Below, piece by piece: positions 43,528 through 54,730 of a stretch of 64,000 nt of DNA. The notes beneath the pieces were generated by a model, which had not been told where the DNA came from, searched no databases, and saw only the letters and a list, made by a program, of their open reading frames with translations. The DNA comes from Cricetomys ansorgei (Eukaryota > Chordata > Mammalia > Rodentia > Nesomyidae). Position 1 is the stretch's first letter. Each line of letters opens with the position of its first letter. The DNA lies in contig JAMJFZ010001816.1 of the NCBI GenBank assembly GCA_026225945.1, positions 8,149,001 through 8,213,000 of the forward strand, in the 5' to 3' direction. The translations under genes were made by a program, and so were the position numbers.

Positions 43528-43845
43528 CTCAGTTATTTTTCTGTTGCGATGGCAATAGGACACTCTGACCAATGAAAGTTATAAAAGAAAATGTTTCACT
43601 GGGCTTTACAGTTTCAGGTGTTTGAGCCCATAATGGAGAGCAAAGGCACGGAAGCTGAAACACTGAAGGTTCACATCCGGAACCTCAGGCGGGAAGCAGA
43701 GAACACATTGGGAATGGCTCACATCTTTCGAACTTCAAAGCCACACCTCTCCCAGCAAGCCCACACCCTCCAATCCCTCACAAATAGTTCGTATTCAAGC
43801 ATATGAGCCGAAGGAGGCAATTCTCACTCGTGCCACCGTGTTCCA
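43528..43845 (-). mobile_element. MT-type MaLR LTR (3' LTR of a minus-strand element)
   Basis: Plus strand: CTCAGTTATTTTTCTGTTGCGATGGCAATAGGACACTCTGACC, CACATCCGGAACCTCAGGCGGGAAGCAGAG, CCACACCTCTCCCAGCAAGCCC, GAGCCGAAGGAGGCAATTCTCACTCG. This is a reverse MaLR LTR. Sequence to its right is the matching internal region. Confidence 0.75.
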
Positions 43846-43950
43846 CCCCCGGGCACTCATGGGCTTGTGGCCATATCATAATGCAAAATGCATTTAGTCC
43901 AACCCCAAAGGTCTGCATAGTTTTCAGTCTCAACACTGTTTTAAAACTGT
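43846..43950 (-). mobile_element. MaLR internal region, part 1 (minus strand)
   Basis: GGGCTTGTGGCCATATCATAATGCAAAATGCATTTAGTCCAACCCCAAAGG, then TTTTCAGTCTCAACACTG, is the internal sequence that normally adjoins this LTR type. It is interrupted by an L1 3'UTR insertion and continues at 44249. It carries no recognisable coding sequence. Confidence 0.65.
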
Positions 43951-44248
43951 GTGCAAACGTGTGTCTCTTTGCCTATGTGTGTTTCTTGTCATTTTTTTTT
44001 TCTTCTTTTCCTTCTCTTCTTCTTCATTTTGTCCTATTCTAGTTTGTTTGTTTTTAGATTATTATTATTTTTTATCATTGTATTATTATTGTTATTATTA
44101 TTATTATTGTTATTTTAGATGTCTGTTTGTATTCTGAGAGAAAGGGTGTGGATTTAGGTGGGTGGGGAAGTGGAAAAATGTAGATAGAGTTGGGAGAGGG
44201 GAAACTGTAATCAGAATATATTGTATGAAAAAAATGTATTCGGTGCAA
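43951..44248 (+). mobile_element. Rodent L1 (Lx-type) 3'UTR insertion
   Basis: A pyrimidine-rich stretch, (ATT)n at 44057-44116, GAGAGAAAGGGTGTGGATTTAGGTGGGTGGGG, GGGAGAGGGGAAACTG, then TCAGAATATATTGTATGAAAAAAATG, the hallmark Lx 3' end. The hexamer GTGCAA at 43951-43956 recurs at 44243-44248 and may be a short target duplication. Confidence 0.82.
44057..44116. repeat. (ATT)n microsatellite within the L1 3'UTR
   Basis: Imperfect ATT/GTT units inside the inserted L1 3'UTR, a usual site of expansion in this family. Confidence 0.9.
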
Positions 44249-44429
44249 TCTCTTGTTTGTAACCCCCTGTAAAAATAAAAAATCAAATTACGTATTTCCA
44301 ACATAAATAGTACAGATTATACATTATCATTCCAAAAGGGAGGAACTGGGGCACAGAGAGGAAGAACTGTATCAAAGGAAGATTGAAACCCAGCAGGGTA
44401 AACTGTAAAGCCTGTGGCTTCCTGTCTGC
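44249..44429 (-). mobile_element. MaLR internal region, part 2 (minus strand)
   Basis: AATCTCTTGTTTGTAACCCCCTGTAAAAATAAAAAATCAAATTACG, TATACATTATCATTCCAAAAGGGAGGAACTGGGGCACAGAGAGG and GATTGAAACCCAGCAGGGTAAACTGTAAAGCC continue the internal region begun at 43846. The GGAACTGGGGCACAGAGAGG block superficially resembles MIR. Confidence 0.65.
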
Positions 44430-44700
44430 TCTTTCCCAGTCAGTGGAGCTGTTTGGGAAAAACTCCTCGTTAGAAAAGGTACATCACCAGGGATGTGCTT
44501 TGAGGTTTCAAAAGACTTGGCTTTTCCCAGTGTGCTCTCTGCTCCCTGTCTGTGGATTGAGATGTGAGCTGTCAGCTGCCACTGCCTCCATTCCTTCACT
44601 CCGCCGCTAATCCTCTGAAACCATAAACCCAACTAAATACCTCGTTTTACAAGATCCCTTGGTCACAGTGTTCTGTCAGAGCACTAGGAAAGTAAGGAAG
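44430..44700 (+). mobile_element. MaLR 5' LTR, 5'-truncated
   Basis: Begins within the LTR at CAGTCAGTGGAGCTGTTTGGGAAAAACTCC, then GATGTGCTTTGAGGTTTCAAAAGACTTGG, CCATAAACCCAACTAAATACCTCG, AAGATCCCTTGGTCACAGTG and CACTAGGAAAGTAAGG. It aligns with the 3' two-thirds of the LTR at 45694; the missing start may have been lost when the two MaLR elements came together. Confidence 0.78.
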
Positions 44701-45693
44701 GCAGAAGTCAGTTCTGGGAGCAGTGGTGCTACTGCTGGGACAAGCCTGACCATGCTGTCTTTGGAGGAATATGGAAAGCTTAGGCTTTTGGGGTTAGGAA
44801 AGCAACTGGACACTGTAAGCCAGAGTAAATGAGCTACTGTAATGGAAGCACGGAAGACAATTGTGCTGAGGGAAATGGAGACAGAGAAGGGGAAGCTCAA
44901 AAGGTTGTGGAGGGGAGCAGTATTAGCATCTGGGCTAGAGAACCGTTCTTGTGATATTTTAGGAGAGAACATGGCTGCTTTCTGCCTTTTGTCCTAAGAA
45001 TCTGCCTGAGGATAATTTAAAAGTAATGGATTAATTTCCTTGGTGGAAGAGATTTCAAAACAACCTAACACTGACTGTTGTGTGGCTATTGGTGAACACT
45101 CTTATTCAGATCTACAGTGAAAAGGACTGAGCAAGCATGGCAAAAAACGCAAAATCAAAACCACAAAACAAAACAGAAAACAGCCACAATGACAAGACCA
45201 AAAAACAAAACAAGATAAAAATCAACATATCTAGTTTGAAGTGAAAAAGAGCACCAGGAAATTCAATGTCATATCCAAGCTGTTGGAGTCGCCAGAGCTC
45301 TGAAACATCTGCTAGGGAGAGCTGGATGCTGGGAGTGGTATAGTCCTAGAGACAGAAGCGTGTTGCAAGCGGCAAAGCTGCCTGCGTCTAAGAGCCATCT
45401 AAGACCTTTGACGTCAGACATGGAGCTACCGGCTTTGGAGTTTGCCCTGCTAGGTTTCAGTCTTGCTTTTGCTTTGGACCAATATTTCCTCTGCTATGCC
45501 TTCCTTTGGAATGGTAATGTATATTCTGTGCCATTAAATGTTGGAAGTATGTAATTTGGTTTTTGATTTTTTTTAAACCTGGGGTTACAAGTAAAAAGAG
45601 TCTCAGAAGAGACTGAACTTTTAAAACAGTCTCAAACTGTGCAAGACTTTTGCATTATGGTTTGGTCATAGTCTATGAGGGGCAGGAAGTGAA
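44701..45693 (+). mobile_element. MaLR internal region (non-coding)
   Basis: About 990 bp between two direct LTRs: TTCTGGGAGCAGTGGTGCTACTGC, CTTTGGAGGAATATGG, AACATGGCTGCTTTCTGCC, AAGAATCTGCCTGAGGATAATTTAAAAG, CTTTGGAGTTTGCCCTGC, GGAATGGTAATGTATATTCTGTGCC. A polypurine tract, GAGGGGCAGGAAGTGAAG, lies immediately before the 3' LTR. No gag, pol or env reading frame is visible, as expected for MaLR. A CAAAACAAAA-rich block lies at 45145-45220. Confidence 0.78.
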
Positions 45694-46075
45694 GTGTGGT
45701 GGTTTGAATGAGAATGTCCCCCACAGGCTCGTATGTCTACATACCTGGTCCCCATTGATGGGACTGTTTGGGAGGTACTAGAAGGTAAGGGAGGTGTATT
45801 ACTGTGAGTGAATGGACTTGGAAGTTTCAAAAGGCTTGAGCCATTTCCAGTGTGTTTTCTCTGCCCTGCCCCCACTATCTCTCTCTGCTTGTCTCTGACT
45901 TCTTCCGTTTCTGCCTTCTATTTACACATCAAGACTTGAGCTATCGGCTGTACCTTTTCTCTGCCATTATGAAATGTAACCCTCTGAAACTGTAATCCCA
46001 AATTAAACATTTTTTAAAAAAATAATTTGCCTTGGTCATCTCCTGTTACTATAGCAATAGAAAAGTAATGAAGAG
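45694..46075 (+). mobile_element. MaLR 3' LTR, near full length
   Basis: TGGTGGTTTGAATGAGAATGTCCCCCACAGGCTCG, GGACTGTTTGGGAGG, GTTTCAAAAGGCTTGAGCC, CTCTGAAACTGTAATCCCAAATTAAAC, TTGCCTTGGTCATCTCC, CAATAGAAAAGTAATGAAG. It completes the element with the 5' LTR at 44430. Confidence 0.85.
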
Positions 46076-46284
46076 GGAACCAGAACGTCAGCCCCAGGCT
46101 TCTATTACCTGAATGGAAGTGATTGGGAAGCTCTGTTTACACAATGCTCTTCCCACCATCCCTCTGCAGTCCGTTCCTTAGCAAGTCATTCTTTCCCTTC
46201 CAGTGTTCAATGTGACTTTTAAATAGCTGATCAGCCATGCTCATGGAAACTCTAAAGTCTCTCCTTTTTCTTAAGAGAAACATT

Positions 46285-46760
46285 TGGACTTTCTAACTTG
46301 GCCCACGTGGGTCTGCAGGAGATGGCTCCCACCTGCTTCTTTGCCCCTTCTAGAACTATTTCTCCCCTTTATCCCTTATTCTCTGGATGCAAAAGCCTGC
46401 TTTGCATTCTATATTCCTGCCATGTGCTTCCAGCCTTGTACACTCTCAAGTGCAATATTTCCACTTCCTAATGCAGCATTCTTCATATCTGTGTATCTTT
46501 TATCTTTTTCTGGTTCAGCTTAACTATCACTTCTGTACAGAACCCTCTTAGATACTAGAATAAGTCTTGAGCTATACACATCATTTTCTTTCTTGAGACT
46601 TATCATAATCTTAGTTGCATGATTATGTGTGTGATTCATTATTTTGCATCTGTCTCCTGAATCTCCACGTGAACCCTTGAGAATAAGAACGCCTCTGCTT
46701 ACTGCCACACCCTTATCTCCAGTCACTATCGTTGGTTGGAACGGTCTGGATTCCATTCAA
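46285..46760 (+). mobile_element. L2 LINE 3' region, decayed
   Basis: CTTTGCATTCTATATTCCTGCC, TCTTTTTCTGGTTCAGCTTAACTATCACTTCTGTACAGAACCC, ATCATTTTCTTTC and CTGAATCTCCACGTGAACCCTTGAGAATAAGAACGCC follow L2 order (CTCAGCTTAAATATCACCTCC..GTGAGCTCCTTGAGGGCAG). Confidence 0.6.
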
Positions 46761-47267
46761 GCATGTTATGTAACGACTCAAGTACTGTCACCCTGTCCTC
46801 ACTCATCAACTGCATAGTAAAGAGCATTCAACTCATCTAACGGGACCTTTTCCACCACTATTGCTGCATGCGTAAAAAGTAGGCATTAACTCGCCTGCCT
46901 CATTGATGAGAAACTGAAACTTAGAAGAGTCAGTTCACCTGCTCCTGTTTCTTTCATTCATGTTGGCATTTAAAGTCACAGCTCTGGACTCCTACTCTCT
47001 GGCTTCTGCTTGGACTAGTCACCTGCTGTACATCATTAGTCAGCCTGTTACACATGGGCACAGTCATGCTTAAATAAACCACAGCCTTCTCCCATCCCCT
47101 ACCCTGGAATTCTGTGCAGCTTAGCCTTGCCCGAGTCACACTTGGAAAGCTTCTGAGAGGAAAGTAGGTGAAAATACACCATCCGATAAAGAACCTTCCA
47201 TCACCCCAGACACAAATGGTCAATAGGGTATTCTAGGAATATTTCTCTTTAGAAGAAAGGCAAAGCT
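46761..47267. other. Anonymous sequence
   Basis: A GATGAGAAACTGAAACTTAGAAGAGTCAG block at 46905-46935 may be a remnant of a MIR core. Nothing else recognised. Confidence 0.45.
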
Positions 47268-47430
47268 TCTGGAGGGGGATATAGCTGACTCAGGATGTGG
47301 TTGCCATGGAAGCATATGGACCTGAGTTCAATCCTCAACTTCCATGTAAAAAAATAAAAAACTGGGCACCATGGGAGCCATGAGCTGTGCTTTCAGTTCT
47401 AGGATCAGGGAGGTGCCCTGCAGGGCCCTG
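47268..47430 (+). mobile_element. B4/RSINE1- or B3-like SINE, decayed
   Basis: CTGGAGGGGGATATAGCTGACTCAGG, TGGACCTGAGTTCAATCCTCAACTTCCATG, then AAACTGGGCACCATGGGAGCC and AGTTCTAGGATCAGGGAGG give a tRNA-like head followed by a B1-like start. The 3' boundary is uncertain. Confidence 0.6.
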
Positions 47431-47611
47431 TGCTTGTCTCCTCTGCTCATTCTTCCCAAAGCCCCTGTGACTACATCCCAGGAGAAAGAGTCTTCAATGT
47501 GGGCAACGCTGCTCATGCAAGAAAGTGGTTTATCCTGCATCAGGAAGTTTAGAGACTCAACTTCTGTCTGTGAAGGTTTACCTGATAAATCAGAAAACTT
47601 ACCAGGCATGG

Positions 47612-47767
47612 ACTGGCAAAATGACCAGGGGGTAAACACTTGCCACATAGTTCTGACAACCTGAACTTGATCCCTGGCACCCAAATAAAGGTAGAAGCAT
47701 AAATTGTCTCTTCAAAATTGTCCTCTGACCTTGGCATGCACATACCTATACATCATAGACACATATA
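47612..47767 (+). mobile_element. B3-type SINE
   Basis: GACTGGCAAAATGACCAGGGGGTAAACACTTGCC, CAACCTGAACTTGATCCCTGGCACCC, AAATTGTCCTCTGACCTTGGCATGCACATACC, then A-rich simple sequence. The order is as in B3. Confidence 0.85.
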
Positions 47768-47800
47768 ACAACAACAACAACAACAATAATAATAATAAAT
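47768..47800. repeat. (CAA)n-(TAA)n microsatellite, SINE tail
   Basis: ACAACAACAACAACAACAACAATAATAATAATAAAT, grown from the B3 tail. Confidence 0.95.
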
Positions 47801-47889
47801 ATTTTTTTAAATAAAGAAAACTTAACCAGGCATGATCCAAACACTCAAGATATACTATTAATTACCCTTTAAGATTCAAATAAACTGTT

Positions 47890-48105
47890 ACCTCTTCTGT
47901 TATGGCATTATTATACTAAGCCTCTTCCATATTGCTGGATGACTTAGTTCATTGCAACTACTTTCTATGCTCACATCTGCATATTTGCGCTCCATCTAAA
48001 TCTGAGTTCCACAAAGATGGGGACTATGCCTCAGTCAGCTTTCTCCTGTGAAATGTCCAGTACATCACCTGCTACAGAGTGCTTATTATTGGACAACAAA
48101 CCGAG
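47890..48105 (+). mobile_element. L2 3'-end fragment
   Basis: CTGTTATGGCATTATTATACTAAG, AATCTGAGTTCCACAAAGATGGGGACTATGCC, CCAGTACATCACCTGCTACAGAGTGCTTATTATTGG correspond to the L2 end (GTGAGCTCC.GAGGGCAGGGACTATGTC..AGTGCCTGGCACATAGTAGGTGCT). Confidence 0.65.
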
Positions 48106-48654
48106 TAGTTGTATAAAAAGATGAATGGGAGTTGGGAAGTAGAAAGCCTGAGTCCTGAGGAAGACACTGGGCAGAAGGCACAAAGATTGCTTTGCCTGGG
48201 CCAGGAGAAGAGTTTTGACCTGCGGGGGAGATGAGATGACAAACCCACGGACAGGCCAGTGGTGGGAGACTGGGGAACTACGTCAAGAAGTTTATACTGA
48301 AGGTTGGACATCGTTAGAATCTGCTAGGACACCTGAAGCAGAAGCATGGAGCGATCAAACTACATTTTACACATGTTGTTTTCATACCTGGCCAGTTCTG
48401 TCCACACTCCATGTCTTGCTACACAGTTAGTGGAAAAACTCCCTGGAGCTGCAAGAGTCCTGAGAGTTGCTGTCTGAGATATGGAGCCATTGAGCACAGC
48501 AGTCCATCAATTTAGGTTCAAGTAAGCAATGGAATTTATCGCAAATGTAGACTGTTCTTGAACAATGTTCTTTTTTTTAATCAGAAGGACTCAAAGAAGG
48601 CTTATTTAAAATGGAATTTTTTTCAATTAGTCTTTTTTTTTTTCAGTTTCCAAT
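48106..48654. other. Anonymous sequence
   Basis: Nothing recognised. Confidence 0.5.
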
Positions 48655-48815
48655 TGTGATTGATTGATTGATTGATTTAGAAAGGGTCTCACGAAGTCCA
48701 GGCTGGCCTCAAAACTCAATATGCAACCAAGGATGACCTTGAATTTGTGACCTTTCTTGCCTCTACTTCCTGAGTACTGGGATCTTAGGCATATGCCAGC
48801 ACTCTGGGCTTTACG
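48655..48815 (-). mobile_element. Old B1/PB1-type SINE with (TGAT)n lead
   Basis: (TGAT)5 at 48657-48678, then GAAAGGGTCTCACGAAGTCCAGGCTGGCCTC, AAGGATGACCTTGAATTTGTGACC, CTACTTCCTGAGTACTGGG and CATATGCCAGCACTCTGGGC. The ACCTTGAA..TGACC block marks the longer proto-B1 type. Confidence 0.82.
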
Positions 48816-50739
48816 TTGTGCTGGGGTATAATCAAAGGTGCTGTGAGCAGTGTGGCTCTGTCCAACCTTAGCATCATGTTTATTCCCCAAAATAAGTACA
48901 TGCAGAAAAATATACGATCTAAATAATGCTAACAAGTGATAAAAGGAATATTTTATTGCCAAAATATATTTTGCAATCTGAAAGTGTCCTCTAGAACTGA
49001 AAGGTAAACAAAGTTTCTGAAATTAGCTAACATTTCAAGAAGGAAGTTAAATAGTGATGAAATCAAAGTTTTGGAAGCTTTGTCATCGGATTCTTTTTTT
49101 CAGTTTTGAATAGAAATTCTGACCCTCTGTGTTTCGAAGAAACTGTGTCCTTTCCACCATATATCTGGTAGTTTTAATTTATATACTGAATACATTTCTG
49201 GAAAGTTTCAAATTTAGCCTTTTTAACAGTATTTTTAAAATTTAAAAAAAAAATGTATGCAGAACCTTGGAAATAAAATCACCGATAAATTCTTTATGAC
49301 GTGTGTCACATGTGTTCCTGAGTCAGCATTCCTGGGGTTCAGTTTTGTGGAGTGGGATATCACCCTCACAGAGCAGGCCATTTTTCTTAATATTAAAAAC
49401 AAGGTTACAAGATGCTGCTTTCTCAAATACCATATGTCTTCCTTTCAATTCTTCAGAGTGATTTCTAAAGACCTAACACAAGAGCAGATGATCCACACTG
49501 GCTGGATTTGGGGGTAATTGGATTTTCTTTTCTCTTCACAAAATTATGCATGCATGGAGAGAACGGTAAGAATGAACGTCAACCCATGCCTACTAATTAC
49601 CAGCAGCTAGTGCCTGGCTTTTGAAATCTGATTTAAGAAAAAAAAAAAAAATGAAATAAAACCACAGGCTTGGCTGATAGAAAACTGTATACTGTTTAAG
49701 CAATGATGGGGAAAGCCCGGTCTTAAAGCAGACTAGACTTTGGACCAAGCCCAGCCAATGTTTCTCATCCGTGTTTGTTTTGTTACTTGACATGATTCAA
49801 CTCATTAAGGATTTCAAAGGTCCAAGGGAAAGTACTTGTACTTTGCCAAGGCATCCTTAGTTAGAGTTCCATTATCTCCCATGATCCGAGACAGGGATTT
49901 CCTCCTACTCAGTTCTGAGTAATTATGTGTAAGCAAACCCTTGGTGTTCTCCTGGAGTGACTGTGTGGAGCTGATGGTTCACCATGAATCATTCATGTGG
50001 TGGAATCTTCAATGAGCCGGTATGGGAGAGTGACTGACGTTGATTTGCAGTGTTTAGATGAAGAATGACTTTCCTACTCTTTTCATTTGCTTCATCAGAC
50101 TTGATGCTTATCCCTGTGAACCATACCCTCCCCTAAGATGATTACAAGGAAGGAAGAGCAAACAAGCATATTCAGTTAAGCCATCCTGCTCTAGCAAGTC
50201 TAATGCAGAGTGTGCCTTAGGAAATACTGCTTCTGCTTTACGGAAATTGGGAATGACTGCTCTTGATATGCAGCTCTCCCTCCTCTCCTCTCCATCTCCT
50301 CTCCTCTATCTCTTGTTTTCTTCCCACCCATTCCCATCGCCCCTCCTTCCTACCTCCCTCCTTTTAGTCTTTCTTAGACTTCTATCCTAGCTGGTGACAC
50401 AAAATCACTACAAATTAGAAAGCAAGGTCATTGCCAATCTTTGCAACCTGCTGGTTTAGCTTCTTTTGTATAAAAGGTTGGAGCCGAGGATAACTAATGT
50501 TACTCCCATCTTGCTTTCACCCTCCTCACTGCCTGATTCTTCTAAGTTCCAAGTTTCTGGATCCCAGGAAGGCCTCTTTAGTACAGATCTGATCTGTGCT
50601 ATTTTCCCATCTGTCTCGATAACTGTAAGAAACAGCAAGCCAATAATACCTCTGTCTCACCTTGAGCTAAAGGCAAATGCAGGAGTTAGCATCTGCATGA
50701 CTTTTTCTTGTTGCAATTCCACCTTCACACAAGTTATTT
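48816..50739. other. Anonymous sequence with a CT-rich tract
   Basis: CTCTCCCTCCTCTCCTCTCCATCTCCTCTCCTC..CCTCCTTCCTACCTCCCTCC at 50271-50368 is a polypyrimidine tract. An A13 run is at 49638-49651. No gene or repeat otherwise. Confidence 0.5.
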
Positions 50740-50998
50740 CTGGGCTGATAGATCAGTCTCTGTTACATCTCATTGCCCTCACCAATGGCCATGCAAGTAC
50801 TGCTGGAGTCTGCCTACCATCACCCCTCATGCGTACTGCTTTCAGAGACTGGGAGATACTCTCTGGTTTATCAGCCATTCTAAGGAGATCTTCCTACTCA
50901 CCTTGCCCTTGGATTTCTCAGACTCCAGAACCATAATGAATTATCTTTATTGTTTAACCCACCTAGTCATTGTGCTTGTTATAGTAGCTAATTAAAAT
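50740..50998 (+). mobile_element. MLT1-like MaLR LTR, 3' part
   Basis: The 3' end is clear: CCTTGGATTTCTCAGACTCCAGAACCATAATGAATTATCTTTATTGTTTAACCCACC, then GTGCTTGTTATAGTAGC (CTTGGACTTCCCAGCCTCCAGAACTGTGAGAAATAAA..TTTTGTTATAGCAGC in intact copies). The 156-codon frame starting at 50466 overlaps this LTR and is not a gene. Confidence 0.65.
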
Positions 50999-51059
50999 AC
51001 TTTAATAGTTCCCATCGAACCGAAGCCAGTGATATGCTGGAATAACCCAAGCTTATTAT

Positions 51060-51480
51060 TTCGCTACTGTCATTTGATATCTCTCCTGCCATTTATCATA
51101 TTCGAGACAATTACTTTTCTTCTCTTTAAATATCCTCCACTTTTTCTTTTCAGGGTTTTTGCATTTGATGTTTGTGTTGCTTGGAATGACCTTCTATGAA
51201 CGTTTTCCAAGTCAGAGCTCATTTTTCTAGTTAACTTAGATGATACTGTGTTAGAGATGTCAGCTAATGCAAAGTAGCTTCTAGTTATTTTCCTCTTTGT
51301 TACTCAATGTTTTGTCACTATCTGAACTTGTCTTGCTTGGTGATTTGTTTTCTGCTTTCTTCCCCCCTGCTCTTCATGAGAGCAGTGGCTTCCTGAGGAA
51401 GTAACTCGTTCTCTTGTTCCACTCTTTTCTCCAGCACACGGAACAGGACTTGGCAAACAAATACTTCTCGAGTGAAAAAA
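51060..51480 (+). mobile_element. L2 LINE 3' region
   Basis: TTTTTGCATTTGATGTTTGTGTTGCTTGGAATGACCTTC, CAAGTCAGAGCTC, TTCATGAGAGCAGTGGCTTCC, CTCCAGCACACGGAACAGGACTTGGC, AAACAAATACTTCTCGAGTGA retain L2 order through the terminal end. Confidence 0.7.
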
Positions 51481-51987
51481 GGAAAACGAAAGGGAGCATT
51501 TGGTGGAATTAAGTGAATGGAATGAGAAAACTAAGAGCATAGTTTTCAAAGGAAATTGGTAGGAGGAAGAAAGACAGGAGGAAAAGTAGGATGGGAGAAG
51601 TCTCTGTGGTCGGTTTTAACAGGTTTTGGTCTCATGCCTTTTGCAAATGCTGTATGTTATTTATCATGGAGTTTGAGCATCCCTGGGATGCTCTGAAGCT
51701 TACCAAACAACCCCTCACCATGGCTCATGAATACCATTGCGTGACTTTCTAGAGATTGATTAGTGGCAGCCTTCTCTTCCAAGAGAGAACACATCATTTG
51801 GCTCCCATCTAATACATACATTTTGACCCTTCTTCATGGAATCAAACCTCTCTTGAGATGCACAGATTCTGGAGAGTACAGAGTACAGTTGGTGCTGTGT
51901 TAGTCTCAGTAATTTTTATATCGGGTAAAGCTGTGGAGAAAAATTATGAAGTAAAAAAAATATATCTTAAGAATCTGCCCTTTTATA
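51481..51987. other. Anonymous sequence
   Basis: Nothing recognised. Confidence 0.5.
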
Positions 51988-52115
51988 AGTTGTAGATGAT
52001 GAGACATGTTATAATTCAGCACTTGCAAGGGAAGGCGAGGAGGACATAAGTTCCAGACCAGTGTGGCCTTCTCGATGAGATTTATCTCAAAAACAAAACA
52101 AATTAAAAAACAAAT
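51988..52115 (+). mobile_element. B1/PB1-type SINE, sense orientation
   Basis: ATGTTATAATTCAGCACTTGCAAGGGAAGGCGAGGAGGACATAAGTTCCAGACCAGTGTGGCC, GATGAGATTTATCTCAAAAACAAAACAAATTAAAAAAC is an eroded B1 with an A-rich 3' tail. One of the few plus-strand B1-family copies in the window. Confidence 0.75.
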
Positions 52116-54730
52116 CATCAAAGAGAATCTACAGTAACCTGCCAGAGAGCTACTTCAAAGACACTGGCATTGTTAGGGCTTACCTTATTCACACTTGAAA
52201 AGAGCATTGTTTAAGTTGTTCAGAATTCACATTTGCCTATAGTTTCCAGACAGAAATAATTTGCTGTCAAACTATGTGAACACAGGGTCTTTAAAATACA
52301 CCCATGTGCCAAGTAAACTTTTTTCTGTTGGGATAGTCCAAAGGATAAGGAACTGTACTGGACCGATTCCTCTTGCGCACATCAAATACACAGTCCGTGG
52401 GACTCCTGGAAGCCATCCAACCCCTACCTGCTGCTTGCACTGTAATAGTGGCACACTCTTCTAATGCTCCTGTGAAAAGCTTACCTTGGAAACAGTTTAT
52501 TTGAGATTACCCAAGGAATTGAAATTGTCATGTACTGAGAAACCAGCCATGTGCGAAGTCTGTGACCAGTGCACTGAAAACTCCAATCACCTTTCTCCAG
52601 CTGTGTCCATCGAATTATCATCTTTATCCAGAAGCTTCTGAATCTGCAGAACTGTGGAATTCAGGTGTCCACACAGGTGTCTGCGCAGGAGTAGAGAGAC
52701 TTCTCTAGCCTTGCCTATCTGAAGTCTCATCATAAGATCTTTCTGTTTAGCTAGTCTTTCTGTCAGATTCGGGACGTTCTGTATGGCAACACGTGAGCTT
52801 AAATGACGCTGGTCTACATTCTCACAGTGAGGCGTCTCTCTATTCAGAGGCTTCCCTCCTCACATCCAATGGCTTGAATGCTTTGATTCGGATTTGTTTT
52901 TAACAGGAGCTAGAATGGTTATCTGTTGGAAACTACAGAGCAGCTTTAGTGGTTTAAACTCAAGGAGTGGTAGAATTAATAATAACAATAACGAAAATGT
53001 CAGGGACTGATGACAACATACGGAGATGAGTTGGATGGGGGGCATGCAGATTTAGGAGGTCGGAGGGTAGGGTGGGCGGGAACAGTGAAAGAAGCAAAGG
53101 TGTTCCGCGTATCTTTCTCTCATGTTTGGGAGGTTGGTCTGGGTGGGTTGCGTGAGCCATAGTACCAAGGTAAAGGATTCAGCAGAGAGAAAAAACAGCT
53201 TTTAAATGACCCTGAGGATCCAGCCTGTGGAAATCATAACAGCAGTCTCAGTAAGATAGACATGCCTGCCTCCAGCTATAGGGAGAGTACACAGAGGGGT
53301 GGCTTGGCTACTGGGAACTTGTGTTTGCACTGGACATTATTAGTATTTGAATTGGATGATGGAGGGACGAACGCATCTGGATGTTGTGAAACATCTTACA
53401 GATGTTAAGTCTTAATTCCTCTACTCAAGGCCATTTTGTCTGTGGTATAAGAAGACTTAGATTTTTTTTTTAACATATTAAGAGAATTTGCCCTAAGTTC
53501 CTTAAATATTCTAAGAATATTCTTAAGCTCCCTAAGAAGACTCCCAATCAATCCCTTTGCACCCTCAAAGATTTCTATCTGCTATATTCCACTTGGAATT
53601 AATTTTCATAAAGTAGCTCAGGGACAGATCTGGCTGGGGAAGGGTACCTTACTATCTTTCCTTGTGTGCATGGAACCCCCTCTGTAATAAAATGTTTTCC
53701 CTTCACAGAGTCAAACAGGCTGACCCCATCTGACTTGGCAAATAGATTTCATTTCAGTGTTCTATGGGCCAGGGTGCACTGATTCAGACTAGCTCAGAGT
53801 CCTGAAGATGACTCAGCTCAAGGTAAATGAAACATCGTTCCCACAATCAAGTGAGCTCAGCTCTGAAGGGGCTTGTTTCTCTAACTTCTCCCTCCCATCC
53901 TTTCCTGCCAGATTGTCCGGGAGTGAGCTGTGCTCAGGAATGGCCACCAGAGATAGCTCCAACTCATCAGCTCCTGCTCAGGAGCATCACGCTTCTCTGC
54001 ATCTCCCCGTGGAGGGTGCACTCGAGGTTTGAGCGTGGGGTGGAAATGGAGGCGTTTCCGTGCTATTTTGGTCTCTTCTACTGACTGGCTGCTCAGCTGT
54101 TCATGAGTCACCCTAACCTCAAAATCTGTCATTAGAACAGAAATAATGACACCTATTTTCTGTGCCTGCCTGAATTGCATGAAGACATTATTCATATTTC
54201 TGAAATCCATGTGAGAATTAGTCAAGGTTAGATAGATGTAAGGGAAAATTTAATGGAATTGCTATGAAGTTATGATTTGCGTTTGTCTTTTCCTCTTTGA
54301 GAATTCTCTGTACTGAAAAGTTAAGAATGAAAAGAGATCTTAGGGTGAAAGTTGATATGTTTATTTGACAAAATGGTCCAAGACTATATACAAATTAACA
54401 CACGTATATTAAATACGTTAGAACCTTTTCAGTTTTTTTTTTGAAAGATGCAACTCTGTGTTATATTCTCACGACACTGAATTCTGAAAGGACAGTTGGA
54501 TGAGATGAAGCTAGTTTTTCTCAGACCCATGTCCTCCTTCCAAGACATGTAACCACATATAACACAGACAGACCCCTGCTAGCTCCAGTGCAGGGAGAAG
54601 CTGCCATTCAGGCCTTGGGACATGATTGTCATTAGAGGTTCAGTGTGGGCTATTTGAGCTGGGTTGAGTAAGAGGGTGACAGAACATTCCAGACCTCTGT
54701 AGAGACTGAAAACGCCTGCCCCATTCTCTT
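52116..54730. other. 2.6 kb of anonymous sequence
   Basis: No repeat family recognised. It holds a short palindromic cluster at 53505-53536 and unsupported small frames (53881-54225 minus). Confidence 0.5.

Noticed and set aside
44330..44400. MIR-like core (GGAACTGGGGCACAGAGAGG)
   Set aside because: The flanks fit the internal region of a minus-strand MaLR better, and this sequence normally occurs there.
50466..50936. A 156-codon open frame
   Set aside because: The 3' half overlaps an MLT1-like LTR and the 5' half has no domain signal or codon periodicity I can see. Open by chance in C/T-rich sequence.
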